A stretch of 64,000 bases of DNA from an uncultured cyanobacterium (GTDB lineage: Bacteria; Cyanobacteriota; Cyanobacteriia; Cyanobacteriales; FACHB-T130): contig CAKZHE010000251.1 in assembly GCA_936920195.1 (NCBI GenBank), positions 1 through 64,000 of the forward strand, given 5' to 3'. Under the pieces are notes generated by a model, which saw nothing but the letters and a program-made list of their open reading frames with translations, searched no databases and was not told the origin of the DNA. Shown here piece by piece: positions 8,169-16,975 of this stretch. Numbering within the stretch: position 1 is the first letter of the stretch; every line of letters starts with the position of its first letter. The position numbers were made by a program, and so were the translations under genes.

Positions 8169-8512
8169 CCTGCCAACAATGAAAAACCAGGTGCGATCGC
8201 ACCTGGCGCGTCTTGCTGTGTTGGGAGGATAAAACCCCGATACCGAGATCCTTCTACTTTGCCAAGTTTCTGAGCCAAAACTAAGGCACTCTCTAGGTAT
8301 AAAGGCTTATGTGAATAAATGTAACAAACTATTTGGAAAAATGCAACTTTTTGCTTAAGACGAGGCGGTGGGGAGATGCCAGCGGTGTCAAAAAGTCTGT
8401 CTAGCTTGGGAGAGGGACTTTGAGAGATTCGCCAATTGTCATCAAGTTTCAAGGTAAATTGGGGTAAGGTTTTGGGAGGGCGATCGCCCTGCAACTACTA
8501 ACTAATGGTACA
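8169..8512. other. Gene-poor stretch upstream of Rpn gene
   Basis: Apart from a HIP1-containing palindrome near 8190-8205 (CCAGGTGCGATCGCACCTGG) I see nothing clear here. A 111-codon minus-strand frame starting at a TTG covers most of it, but has no recognisable family, is proline-rich and runs through the repeat element, so it is not called. The palindrome could serve as a binding site or simply be a HIP1 context. Confidence 0.5.
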
Positions 8513-9511
8513 ATGATTGACCACGATCGCTTATTTAAAGAACTGATCACCACCTTCTTCTGGGAATTTATCCAATTATTTTTCCCGGAAGTGGCAGCTT
8601 ACCTGGAACCAGACTCGATTACTTTTCTGGATAAAGAATTATTCACCGATATCACTGTAGGAGAAAGATACGAAACTGATATCGTCGCCAAATGCAAATT
8701 TAGAGGGCAAGAAGCCTGTTTTTTGATACATATAGAACATCAAGCCCAAGAACAATCCAATTTTGGGGAACGGATGTTTCGTTATTTCGCCCGCTTGTTT
8801 GAAAAATACCACTTACCAGTTTATCCCATCGTCATTTTTTCCTACCCTTATCCCCTCGCCCCAGAACCCAATGCCTATCAAGTAGCCTTCCCGAACAAAG
8901 TAGTGCTAGAGTTCAACTATGATGTCGTGCAACTCAATCAACTTAACTGGCGGGACTTCCTGCGGCAAGAAAATCCCGTAGCAGCGGCACTGATGGCCAA
9001 AATGCGAATTGACAAAAGCGATCGCCGTCGGGTCAAATATGAGTGTTTGCGGTTGATGGCCACATTAAAACTGAATCCAGCTAAAATGAAACTAATTGCT
9101 GGGTTTGTGGATGTTTATCTGCGCTTGAATGCGGAAGAAGAGGTATTGTTTAAAGCGGATATTGCCAAGTTGGAACCAGAAAAACAGGAAGTAGTTATGG
9201 AAATTGTGACTAGCTGGATGGAAGAAGGTTTACAACGGGGTTTACAACAGGGTTTGCAACAGGGTTTAGAACAGGGTTTAGAACAGGGCTTAGAACAGGG
9301 TTTAGAACAGGGCTTACAACAGGGTTTACAACAAGGAGAGTTAGCCATTGTTCAACGCCAACTGACACGGCGAATTGGAAATATTCCCCCAGAGTTACAA
9401 GAGATAATCAGTCAGTTGTCTTTAGCCCAACTAGAAAACTTAGCAGAGGCATTGTTGGATTTTGACTCAGATGCAGATTTAATTGCCTGGTTGCAACAAG
9501 TTTCACTTTAA
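8513..9511 (+). CDS. Rpn family PD-(D/E)XK nuclease with DUF4351 and GLEQ repeats
   Basis: 332 residues. The N-terminus (DHDRLFKELI ... LFTDITVGERYETDIVAKCKF ... FLIHIEHQAQ) is the Rpn/YhgA-like recombination-promoting nuclease type, with the D...ExQ-like active-site pattern of the PD-(D/E)XK fold. Residues 239-274 are nine glycine-led tetrapeptides (GLQQ/GLEQ) encoded by 12-bp tandem repeats, a hydrophilic helix. The C-terminus (QLTRRIGNIPPELQE ... LSLAQLENLAEALLDF) is DUF4351. Family members cut DNA and can promote RecA-independent recombination. The unit number is likely to vary between strains. It is a single-gene unit with an ATG at 8513. Confidence 0.85.
   Translation: MIDHDRLFKELITTFFWEFIQLFFPEVAAYLEPDSITFLDKELFTDITVGERYETDIVAKCKFRGQEACFLIHIEHQAQEQSNFGERMFRYFARLFEKYHLPVYPIVIFSYPYPLAPEPNAYQVAFPNKVVLEFNYDVVQLNQLNWRDFLRQENPVAAALMAKMRIDKSDRRRVKYECLRLMATLKLNPAKMKLIAGFVDVYLRLNAEEEVLFKADIAKLEPEKQEVVMEIVTSWMEEGLQRGLQQGLQQGLEQGLEQGLEQGLEQGLQQGLQQGELAIVQRQLTRRIGNIPPELQEIISQLSLAQLENLAEALLDFDSDADLIAWLQQVSL
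9227..9334 (+). repeat. In-frame 12-bp tandem repeat, nine units
   Basis: Nine units of the type GGTTTAGAACAG or GGTTTACAACAG inside the Rpn gene, preserving frame as GLEQ/GLQQ tetrapeptides. Units differ at synonymous sites (GGT/GGC, TTA/TTG), so the array is not freshly expanded. A similar array with a different unit occurs in the Rpn gene at 49107. Confidence 0.95.
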
Positions 9512-9673
9512 TGACTAGCGCAAATAACTCCAGATAATCTGTATGGCGAAATTGAGACAGGTAAAGCATTGGGTAACGAAATTGGGTAGAGGTTGATTCA
9601 AAATTTGTAACCGTTTAGCTGTCTGCCTGCCAACTGGGATAAATTGAAAAACAGCCACACCAAATAACTAACC

Positions 9674-11878
9674 ATGAAAAATCCTGTCCCCGCCCTAGTC
9701 TTATTTGCCCTTGCCGCCTTCTTTACCCTCGCTGCACCAGCCTTCATCCCCGGCAAAGGCATTGCCCAAACCTCCCCTGCTCAAGCTCCCAGCCTATTTT
9801 CACCCATTGATTCTGGCAGCACCAGAGGAACCCTTGGCCCCAACGATCCCACTGTAGTGCGGCAAAGATTGACTAAAATAGACTTTGATTTACTTGTACC
9901 CACCAGAGGGCAAGCTGTTCAACTAAATCTTTTTGATGACGTTTCTTTTAATGTGATTTTTGATCGCGTTGAAGCCTCAACTGCCGAACAAACTAGAGGT
10001 GAAGCAGCTTCTGTGCGAATTGGCAAAATTGAAGGTAGTCCCAATAGCGAAGTTTACCTGGTCAATCGCGGCGATACCATGTCCGGTAATATTAGATTAC
10101 CTGATGGCAGACTTTATGAAATCCGTTCTGTCACTCCCGGCGTTCATGCCATTCGGGAAATTAATCAAGCTGCCTTTCCTGCCGAAGCGCATCCCCATCC
10201 AATTAACTCCAATAATTCGGGAACTAGAGGCGGAGGCAGTCAAGAATTTGAAGATAGTTCTGCGGCTAGAGGCTCAAAATTGCCGACTAATAATGATGTC
10301 ATTGAAGATAGTTCGGGCAGTTTTGGCAACAACTTAAAATCCCCGGAAAAAAAAATAGTTAAAACGGCTGCTCCTGTGCCGGAAGAGAGGGTTAACTTGG
10401 GAAAGTCGTTGAAAGATGACTTGCCGAAACGTAGCAATCCCAGCAGCACAGGAGCAACTACTGGTGACGATGGAATTATTGATGTAATTGTGGTTTATAC
10501 CTCCCAAGCTGCTCAAGCGGCGGGAAGTAATGCCGCGATGAATAACTTAATTGATTTGGCGCAAACTGAAACTAATCAAGGATATGCTAATAGTGGGGTG
10601 ATTCGCAAAGTCCGAATTGTCCATCGTCAACAGGTCAAATATCCCGAATCTGGCGATCCCGATCTGGATTTAGATAGATTAAGCAATCCTACAGATGGCT
10701 ATATAGATAATATTCACGATCTGCGGAAAGAATATCATGCTGATGCCGTTAGTTTGTGGGTAAAAAATTTTCAACCCTGTGGCATTGGCAATTTAATGTC
10801 TACTCCTAGTCATAATTTTAAAGACCTAGCTTTTAATGTTGTCAAATTAGAATGTGCTACCGGATATTTTTCTTTTGCCCACGAATTAGGTCATAATTTT
10901 GGCAGCGCTCACGATCGCCAAAATTCTCAAAATCCCGGTTCCTATCCTTATTCCTATGGCTATCAAGACCCCGATGGCAAGTTTCGGACAATTATGGGCT
11001 ATAACTGTACTAATGGTTGCCCTCGGATCAATTATTGGTCAAATCCGAAGTTAAAATATAATGGCAAACCTTTGGGCATAGCAGGGAAAGCTGATAATAC
11101 TAAGTCTTTAAATAATACGATGGCGATCGCCGCTAATTGGTCGGGAGATGCCACGGGAGAAAATGCAGTTACTGCTAAACCTTGTTTTGACGATCAAGTA
11201 TATAAATTCAGTGGAGAATTTCCCCAAAATTGGATCCAGGATAAATGGCAAAAAGGCTTTGATATTACCAATGTGGCAGAAACCGAGGGGACATGGACGG
11301 TGGTGATGTCCAAGCCGATCAATTATAATCAAACATGGCGAACGGCGGCGGATTTTCCCAAAGATTGGATTCGCGGCAAATGGGACGAACAGTATGCAAT
11401 TAGTAATTTTGGCACAACAGAGCAATCCTGGGCGGTGGTGATGTCAAAACCAATTAATTATCAGCAGCAATCTTGGATATCAGATAGTCAATTCCCTGAA
11501 GATTGGATTCAGGCCAGAAGAAAGGATAATTATGATATTACCAGTGTGGGCGGCAGTAATCAAGAATTTAGTATAGTCATGTCTAAACCTGCTAATTATA
11601 CTCGGCAAGTGTGGACAACTAGCGAGAATTTCCCTAAAACCTGGATTGAAGAAAAATGGAAGGAAAATTATGGCATTACTTCCGTAGGCAATGATGGGAG
11701 CAAATGGGCGGTAGTCGCGTCAAAACCAGTAGTTTATCAATCGCAAGCTTGGGTAAATGCCGAAGGTTTGCCGAGAGACTGGATTAAGGAGGGTTGGAAT
11801 CGCGGTTTTCAAATTACTGATGTTTCAGCAGCTAATGGTAAATGGGTAGTAGTGATGTCTGAATGTCCAGCAAGTTAA
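9674..11878 (+). CDS. Secreted metzincin (reprolysin-like) metalloprotease with C-terminal repeats
   Basis: 734 residues with an N-terminal signal peptide (KNPVPALVLFALAAFFTLA). A propeptide-like region is followed by a metalloprotease domain whose zinc motif HELGHNFGSAHD is complete at 403-414, with a Met-turn (IMGY, Met 441). The last ~210 residues are five copies of a ~44-residue module with pattern W..FP.dWI..kW...Y.IT.v.....W.vVMSKP, resembling DUF7477-type repeats, possibly a binding module. The protein is probably exported and active. The gene is directly followed, after a hairpin, by a caspase-like protease gene on the same strand; the two could act together in secretion or cell death, but that is inference. 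Confidence 0.88.
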   Translation: MKNPVPALVLFALAAFFTLAAPAFIPGKGIAQTSPAQAPSLFSPIDSGSTRGTLGPNDPTVVRQRLTKIDFDLLVPTRGQAVQLNLFDDVSFNVIFDRVEASTAEQTRGEAASVRIGKIEGSPNSEVYLVNRGDTMSGNIRLPDGRLYEIRSVTPGVHAIREINQAAFPAEAHPHPINSNNSGTRGGGSQEFEDSSAARGSKLPTNNDVIEDSSGSFGNNLKSPEKKIVKTAAPVPEERVNLGKSLKDDLPKRSNPSSTGATTGDDGIIDVIVVYTSQAAQAAGSNAAMNNLIDLAQTETNQGYANSGVIRKVRIVHRQQVKYPESGDPDLDLDRLSNPTDGYIDNIHDLRKEYHADAVSLWVKNFQPCGIGNLMSTPSHNFKDLAFNVVKLECATGYFSFAHELGHNFGSAHDRQNSQNPGSYPYSYGYQDPDGKFRTIMGYNCTNGCPRINYWSNPKLKYNGKPLGIAGKADNTKSLNNTMAIAANWSGDATGENAVTAKPCFDDQVYKFSGEFPQNWIQDKWQKGFDITNVAETEGTWTVVMSKPINYNQTWRTAADFPKDWIRGKWDEQYAISNFGTTEQSWAVVMSKPINYQQQSWISDSQFPEDWIQARRKDNYDITSVGGSNQEFSIVMSKPANYTRQVWTTSENFPKTWIEEKWKENYGITSVGNDGSKWAVVASKPVVYQSQAWVNAEGLPRDWIKEGWNRGFQITDVSAANGKWVVVMSECPAS

Positions 11879-11882
11879 AAAA

Positions 11883-11930
11883 GTTCGTAGTTGGGCTTGA
11901 TCTGATTGGGGCTAAAGCCCAACTACGAAC
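11883..11930. terminator. 16-bp perfect inverted repeat between protease genes
   Basis: GTTCGTAGTTGGGCTT (11883-11898) and its exact complement (11915-11930) form a long hairpin just after the metalloprotease stop. Related hairpins lie at 36682-36734 and 59321-59371, so this is a repeated element that may double as a terminator or attenuator. No long T-run follows on the plus strand. Confidence 0.55.
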
Positions 11931-11959
11931 CTAGATATATCTTATTAAGGGGGTTTTTT

Positions 11960-14161
11960 ATGCCACAAATTAAACGCCGTCACTTTTTACAATTTGCAGG
12001 TTCAACTCTAGCAGCTTTAGGATTGAGCCAATGGGATGTTATCGGTAAAAGCGATCGCTATGCCCAAGTCCTTGCCCAAAGTACCAATCGCAAGTTAGCT
12101 TTATTGGTGGGAATCAATACCTATCCTGGGGGAGACAACTTATCTGGTTGCGTAATGGATGTGAATTTGCAGCGCGAGTTGCTCATTCACCGCTTTGGAT
12201 TTAATGAAAAGGATATTTTGGTAGTTACCGATAAACAGGCTACTCGCCAAGGGATTTTAGCTGCCTTTGAAGAACATTTAATTAAGCAAGCTAAACCGGG
12301 AGATGTGGTAGTATTTCACTATTCTGGACATGGTTCGCAAGTGGCAGATCCCGAAAGTGGCGAACAGGATGGATTAAATAGCACTTTTGTCCCCGCTGAT
12401 AATAACTTGTCTTTAACTCAACGACTAGATGGGGGCGTTGTACCTGATATTACCGGGGGAACTTTATTTCTGTTAATGTCTGCTTTGCAAACCGATAATT
12501 TTACCGCTGTGCTTGATAGCTGTCATTCGGGAGGAGGTAAGCGCGGGAGTTTAACTGTCAGAGCTTTGGAAGGTGGCGTACAGTTAAAACGAAGCCCACA
12601 AGAAGCGCAATATCAACAGCAACTGCTTTCTCGGTTGAAGATGTCGCCGGAGGAGTTCAAAAAGCGACGGCAGGCAGGAGTGGCTAAAGGCGTAGTAATT
12701 GCTTCCACTAACCGACGGCAATTAGCGGCAGATGCTCGATTTAGCGGCTTTGCAGCGGGGGCATTTACCTACGTGATGACACAATATCTCTGGCAAGCTA
12801 CAGGAGATCAATCTCTCAGCAGTGCGATTGGGAATATTGCTCGCAGCACTACTCAAGCTTCTTCTACTGCTCAAGTACCGGAATATGAAGCCAAATCAGG
12901 CGGCGATCGCCAGCCTGTTTATTTTCTCACGAAACAAGCCCCACCAGCCGAAGGTGTCATCACCAAAGTTAACGGAGATCAAGTGGAATTGTGGTTAGGC
13001 GGGGTGAATTCCCAAAGCATTCGCGCTTTTGATAAAGGCGCTTTATTCACCTTAGTAGATCCTAGCGGCAAAGACATCGGACAAGTGCAAGTAGAACCAA
13101 ATTCCCGTAAAGGTTTAATTGCCAAGGGCAAACTCAAGGATTCGCCCTCATCTTTACCTACCGGAACATTATTACAAGAAAGAGCGCGGGGTATCCCTAC
13201 CGATCTTAGTTTACGGATTGGTTTAGATAGTTCCTTGGGCAGCGATCGCGAGCCATTTGCCAAAGCGATCAAAGCCATGAAACGAATAGAAGTTGTTTCT
13301 GGTAACGAGGAAGTATCCTATCTCTTAGGAAAAGTCACCGCTGACAATCAGAAATTCCAAAAAGCTGCTGGCGAAGACTTACCCGTAACAGGCAGTATTG
13401 GGGTATTTTCTCCCGCTCTCGATATTATTCCCGGTTCCTTTGGTCCAGCGGGGGAAACTGTGGCAGAAGCTAGCACTCGGTTAAAAGCGAAATTTAAATC
13501 TTTGCTCGCCGCCAGAATGGTGCGAATGATCCTCAATCCTGGTTCTTCCCGTCTGAATGTTTCTGTTTCCATGACTCCTGCGGGAGGAAAAGAAGTTTTG
13601 GCAAGTGCTTTTGCGGCTCGCGGAGTAGCCAAAGGTGACGGAAATAGCGCGGCAAAACCAGTATCTAATTCCAAACAATTGCCCGTCGGCACACCTTTAG
13701 AATTTTCTGTAACTAACAACGAAAAACGCGATCTCTATGTCAGCGTCTTAGTCATCGATCCTACCGGAGATATGACCGTAATTTTCCCCAATAGTTGGGT
13801 AGCTTCCGAAGATGCCACCATCGTCAAAGCTGGGGAAACTTTGGCAATTCCTGATATGGGGAAAGACAAATTCCGATTGACAGTGCAGAAACCTTTAGGA
13901 ACAATTGAAGTATTGGCGATCGCTAGTGCTACTCCTCTCACTGATGCCCTAAAAGCCTTACAAGGGATTGCGTCGCGGGGCGGGCAACGGGGCGGACCAG
14001 TAGATTTAGGCGATGATCCTCCGGAAGTAATCAATCATTTATTGGACGATTTGAATCAAGGAACGCGGGGGATTGCGGTAGAATTTGATAGTAATGCGCG
14101 GGGTGTCAGTACCACGCAATTGGCAGCTATGTCCATTACCTTTGAAGTGATTGCAAGTTAA
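11960..14161 (+). CDS. Tat-exported caspase-like protease (metacaspase/C14) with DUF4384
   Basis: About 733 residues from the ATG at 11960, chosen over upstream starts because AAGGGGG lies six to seven bases before it. The N-terminus has a twin-arginine motif (KRRHFLQFAGS) and a hydrophobic stretch, so Tat export is likely. The p20-like domain holds the catalytic dyad: His124 in YSGHGS and Cys188 in DSCHSGG. Near 575-670 lies a DUF4384-like domain (LPVGTPLEFSVTN ... GDMTVIFPNSW). This orthocaspase architecture is frequent in filamentous cyanobacteria, where such proteases cut after basic residues. The neighbour is a secreted metzincin. Confidence 0.9.
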   Translation: MPQIKRRHFLQFAGSTLAALGLSQWDVIGKSDRYAQVLAQSTNRKLALLVGINTYPGGDNLSGCVMDVNLQRELLIHRFGFNEKDILVVTDKQATRQGILAAFEEHLIKQAKPGDVVVFHYSGHGSQVADPESGEQDGLNSTFVPADNNLSLTQRLDGGVVPDITGGTLFLLMSALQTDNFTAVLDSCHSGGGKRGSLTVRALEGGVQLKRSPQEAQYQQQLLSRLKMSPEEFKKRRQAGVAKGVVIASTNRRQLAADARFSGFAAGAFTYVMTQYLWQATGDQSLSSAIGNIARSTTQASSTAQVPEYEAKSGGDRQPVYFLTKQAPPAEGVITKVNGDQVELWLGGVNSQSIRAFDKGALFTLVDPSGKDIGQVQVEPNSRKGLIAKGKLKDSPSSLPTGTLLQERARGIPTDLSLRIGLDSSLGSDREPFAKAIKAMKRIEVVSGNEEVSYLLGKVTADNQKFQKAAGEDLPVTGSIGVFSPALDIIPGSFGPAGETVAEASTRLKAKFKSLLAARMVRMILNPGSSRLNVSVSMTPAGGKEVLASAFAARGVAKGDGNSAAKPVSNSKQLPVGTPLEFSVTNNEKRDLYVSVLVIDPTGDMTVIFPNSWVASEDATIVKAGETLAIPDMGKDKFRLTVQKPLGTIEVLAIASATPLTDALKALQGIASRGGQRGGPVDLGDDPPEVINHLLDDLNQGTRGIAVEFDSNARGVSTTQLAAMSITFEVIAS

Positions 14162-14196
14162 AGGGAGAAAAAGGCGAATCAGACAGGGGTTAAAAC

Positions 14197-14439
14197 TAGG
14201 CTGTTGACTTTGTGCCTTTTTAGGAGTTTTTTGCTCATACAGTTTCCGATCTGTTTACTCGTTCCCAGGCTCTGCCTGGGAATGCCATCCAGAGGCTCTG
14301 CCTCGCTTGGTCATCCGAGGCAGAGCCTCGCGATTCGGTTTCCAGGCAGAGCCTGGGAACCAGTTCAAGGGGAGTGAGATATCGAACACGGTTATTGCAT
14401 GAATAAAATTGCTGAAAAACTGATAAAGTCAACAGCCTA
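14197..14439. repeat. Miniature element with 15-bp terminal inverted repeats (copy A)
   Basis: Starts with TAGGCTGTTGACTTT (14197-14211) and ends with the exact complement AAAGTCAACAGCCTA (14425-14439). The subterminal blocks (GTGCCTTTTTAGGAG... and TTATTGCATGAATAAAAT...) are shared with the copy at 29313-29590, but the interior is different: here it consists of AGGCAGAGCCT palindromes. This suggests a MITE that has been invaded by another repeat. Confidence 0.75.
14259..14372. repeat. Cluster of CCAGGCAGAGCCTGG palindromes
   Basis: Three palindromic blocks: TCCCAGGCTCTGCCTGGGA (near 14263-14281), AGAGGCTCTGCCTC with its partner GAGGCAGAGCCTC, and CCAGGCAGAGCCTGG. Related copies are at 14440-14485, 28226-28300, 41691-41714 and 54682-54732. 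It is a dispersed family in this genome; function unknown. Confidence 0.75.
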
Positions 14440-14579
14440 GGCAGAGCCTCTGGATATCTGTTCCCACGCAGAGCCTAGGAACCAGTTCAAGGGAAGTTAG
14501 AATATCGAACACGGTTATTCACAATGATGAATTGTTTTTTGAAATTGAATTGATATTGGTTTCTACCTCTTAAAATATA

Positions 14580-15902
14580 TTATTCCGGGGGAGGAGAAAA
14601 ACGAGTAGCAAAGTTTTGCGCTCTGGTTGGCGATAGCGCCCTGGCTTTGAGAATGGCAGCGGCTAAAAAGGCATAGGAAAACATTCCCACTACTGCCAAA
14701 ATGAAGATATTTAGGGAACCTGTGGAATTCCAAAGGGCATGAAGGATGGCTGAACTAAAATAGCCGATACCTAAAATTTGCCAGCGCTTGCTGGGAATGA
14801 GAGCGCTTAAACCGATAAAATAACCAAAGTAGCCGCTGTAGGCCATGTGTCCGGCAACAGAGCCTAAAATTCGGGGAATGAGCAATTGCAAACCTAATAA
14901 TTCTCCTGTGCCTGCATCAGCTTGCAATCGGACATTGTTAACAATTTCTGGCACATATTGTCCCAGGGTTTCCAATAAAGTAAAACCTACGGCTGAGGCA
15001 GTACCAAGTAAAATTCCATCTAGGGGTTCCCAAACTCCAATTCGTTCTCGCCAAGGCGATCGCAAACGCATTCCTATGAAGTAAGCTGCAAATATGGGTA
15101 ACGCTTTCAGCAATTCCTCCATCAATCCTGCCCCAAAGAACATTCCAATAAAGATGGTAGGAAAGGGGGTATTGCGACCTACCTCAATGCCTCCAGGTAA
15201 GATTTCCCGAAAGACAAAGATGAATAATGATAGTAGGGGACTAAGTAAAATTATGACAGTGGCGATCGCCGAACCAACCAGCATCCACCAAGGTTTCGTT
15301 TTGCCGCACAGTTGATAAACAAAATAATAGGCGGCTCCAGCTAAATAGGAAGCTAAAACCAAATTAAATAGTTTGGGCGTTCCCAAGGTAGCGAACATCA
15401 GTACCACAAAGGTAACTGTTAAGATGCCAGGAATTAAGAAGGCTTTTTTGCTTAAATCTTTGCCAGTAGAAGCAATGGGGAATAGTTGACTAAAGCTTAC
15501 GGCATCGGGATTATTTCCAGAAACGCCTGCGCCGACTGGGGAGGCGACAGTGGGCGCTTGGTATTCAAAGATAAATTCCGCACTGTCGCGACCGAGTAAA
15601 ATGCGATCGCCTGGTTTTAATCTTTGGCATCCTGGCAATCGTTTACCATTAATAAACGTTCCGTTGGCGCTGTTTAAATCGCAAATTTCCCAACCGGGAG
15701 AACCTGTTGTCACGGGACGAACTTCGGCATGACGACGAGAAACGCCTTCATATATATTTGAATCCAAGACAATTTGACAGCTAGGTTCTCGCCCAATGCT
15801 GACGGCACTATCTAGGGATAATTGATAGGTGGGGAGTTGCTGTCCAGCCGTTTTACCTCCAGACAGCAGCCGGAGAGATCCGCTATAAGCTTGATTGCTC
15901 AT
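14580..15902 (-). CDS. FHA domain fused to PrsW-type intramembrane protease
   Basis: 440 residues. Residues 25-115 form an FHA phosphothreonine-binding domain (SIGREPSCQIVL, SRRHAEV, LNSANGTFINGKRL). After a short linker come about eight membrane segments with PrsW family hallmarks: MEELLK with glutamates 262-263, a histidine-containing helix (AGHMAYSGYFGYFIG) and AILHALWNS. PrsW proteins are glutamic-type intramembrane proteases known from anti-sigma factor cleavage. The fusion suggests recruitment to a protein phosphorylated by a Ser/Thr kinase. No substrate candidate lies next to it. Confidence 0.85.
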   Translation of the reverse strand: MSNQAYSGSLRLLSGGKTAGQQLPTYQLSLDSAVSIGREPSCQIVLDSNIYEGVSRRHAEVRPVTTGSPGWEICDLNSANGTFINGKRLPGCQRLKPGDRILLGRDSAEFIFEYQAPTVASPVGAGVSGNNPDAVSFSQLFPIASTGKDLSKKAFLIPGILTVTFVVLMFATLGTPKLFNLVLASYLAGAAYYFVYQLCGKTKPWWMLVGSAIATVIILLSPLLSLFIFVFREILPGGIEVGRNTPFPTIFIGMFFGAGLMEELLKALPIFAAYFIGMRLRSPWRERIGVWEPLDGILLGTASAVGFTLLETLGQYVPEIVNNVRLQADAGTGELLGLQLLIPRILGSVAGHMAYSGYFGYFIGLSALIPSKRWQILGIGYFSSAILHALWNSTGSLNIFILAVVGMFSYAFLAAAILKARALSPTRAQNFATRFSPPPE

Positions 15903-15984
15903 GCTGTAACACTAGGCGATTAATAGCTATTAGCTTATCAGCTTACCAATGATGGGATCGGGGCGATCGCTTAACTTTATCAAG

Positions 15985-16070
15985 ACTTACGCAAATATCC
16001 TAGAAATAGGGGGCAACCACGGGGGGATTGCCCCTACAAAACTCTATATGTAGAGGTTCTGCGTAGGCTT
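15985..16070. repeat. Miniature inverted-repeat element, copy 2
   Basis: Same flanks as 8086-8168 (ACTTACGCAA, ATCCTAGAAATAGG, CCCCTACAAAAC, CTATATGTAGAGG) but the core reads GGGCAACCACGGGGGGATTG, the reverse complement of the core of copy 1. The right end (GCGTAGGCT) is degraded. It abuts the stop codon of the small membrane protein gene. Confidence 0.75.
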
Positions 16071-16260
16071 ATGATTGGGCATTGCGAACGGCAGCATAAA
16101 ACAGCAGCACCACTGAGGGGATGCTAACTGCTAAAATCGAGCCAGTGGCAAAAGTGCCTAATTCCGGATTGCCCGAACTTAATTCAAACACCGAACCCAC
16201 ACCTGCGATCGCGGCAATACACGCACCAAACAAGAACAAGCCGCTTTTGGGAGTCATCAT
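16069..16260 (-). CDS. Small two-helix membrane protein
   Basis: 63 residues with two predicted membrane helices (GLFLFGACIAAIAGVGSVF and ILAVSIPSVVLLFYAAV) joined by a short polar loop. The start (ATGATG) lies three bases after the def stop, so it is probably translated with def. Its 3' end touches a miniature element. I do not recognise the family; it looks like the small conserved membrane proteins of cyanobacteria. Confidence 0.65.
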   Translation of the reverse strand: MMTPKSGLFLFGACIAAIAGVGSVFELSSGNPELGTFATGSILAVSIPSVVLLFYAAVRNAQS

Positions 16261-16263
16261 AAC

Positions 16264-16827
16264 TTAATCAATCCGATTCACAGCTTGAGCCGAGAAACCA
16301 TGTTTTTTCAGTTCCTCACTTAAGGCCAGGTTATTTTCTACCCGGTCTACAAATAGTACGCCGTTTAAGTGATCCATTTCATGCTGAATGGCGCGGGAGA
16401 GCAAACCCGTCGCCGTTAACTTCTTTGGTCGGCCTTGCTCATCCTTATAGGTCACTTCTACCACTTCCGGGCGCTTCACATCCATATACACCCCCGGCAC
16501 GCTCAAACAACCCTCTTGGAAAACACAAACATCCCCCTGCAACTTCTGAATTGCCGGATTGATTAGCACTAGAGGTAAATTTTCCGGTTTATCGGGGTCG
16601 CAGTCAATCACAATTAGTTGCTTGTGAACGGCGACTTGGGGAGCCGCCAAGCCAATACCATCGGCACTATACATAGTTTGCAGCATTTCCCGAATCAACT
16701 GGCGGATTTCGGCATCCACGCGGTTAATCCGTTTGGCAGGTTGACGCAAAACGCGATCGCCGAGATAGTGAATCTCTAAAGGCGGCTTCTCTAACTTTTT
16801 CTTTTCAACGGCAACTTCAGAGGGCAT
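16264..16827 (-). CDS. def: Peptide deformylase
   Basis: All three deformylase motifs are present: GIGLAAPQ, EGCLSVPG and QHEMDH, with the metal-binding cysteine and two histidines. The enzyme removes the formyl group from new protein N-termini. The frame can be extended upstream to an ATG at 16944, but those extra 39 codons read through a GGGAATAG-type intergenic repeat, so the ATG at 16827 is preferred, giving 187 residues, normal for the family. The gene is divergent from rpsO and runs into a small membrane protein gene. Confidence 0.93.
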   Translation of the reverse strand: MPSEVAVEKKKLEKPPLEIHYLGDRVLRQPAKRINRVDAEIRQLIREMLQTMYSADGIGLAAPQVAVHKQLIVIDCDPDKPENLPLVLINPAIQKLQGDVCVFQEGCLSVPGVYMDVKRPEVVEVTYKDEQGRPKKLTATGLLSRAIQHEMDHLNGVLFVDRVENNLALSEELKKHGFSAQAVNRID

Positions 16828-16975
16828 GGGCGAATTATGGCTAGCTGGTAGTTGATCTATCTTAACAGCAGCTTTCCCCTTCCCCATTCCTAATTGCCCA
16901 TTTGCTATTCCCCAAATCCGTGATAACATCAAAGATTGCGGCAATTGGATAAATTTTAACCGTCAACGTATAACT

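Larger units (their letters stand above)
14162..14579. other. Repeat-filled intergenic region, no gene
   Basis: 418 bases between the caspase gene and the convergent FHA-PrsW gene. They hold one nearly complete miniature element (14197-14439), several CCAGGCAGAGCCTGG-type palindromes inside it, and a partial direct duplication (14358-14407 against 14479-14527). The minus-strand 65-codon frame in it is made of repeats and is not called. Confidence 0.7.

Noticed and set aside
8159-8494. 111-codon minus-strand frame
   Set aside because: TTG start, no recognisable domain, ends inside a repeat element; listed only as a gap comment.
9227-9334. CRISPR-like regular array
   Set aside because: The unit is 12 bp without spacers and lies in frame within a gene; the heptamer arrays at 7920 are also spacer-free.
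9115-9348. Cysteine-rich antisense frame (CKPCSKPC repeats)
   Set aside because: It is the complement of the 12-bp repeat tract of the Rpn gene; not a metallothionein. The same holds for the CSIP-rich antisense frame at 49799-50038.
13348-14034. Long minus-strand frames inside the caspase gene
   Set aside because: Shadow frames opposite a well-supported gene; composition mirrors the sense codons.
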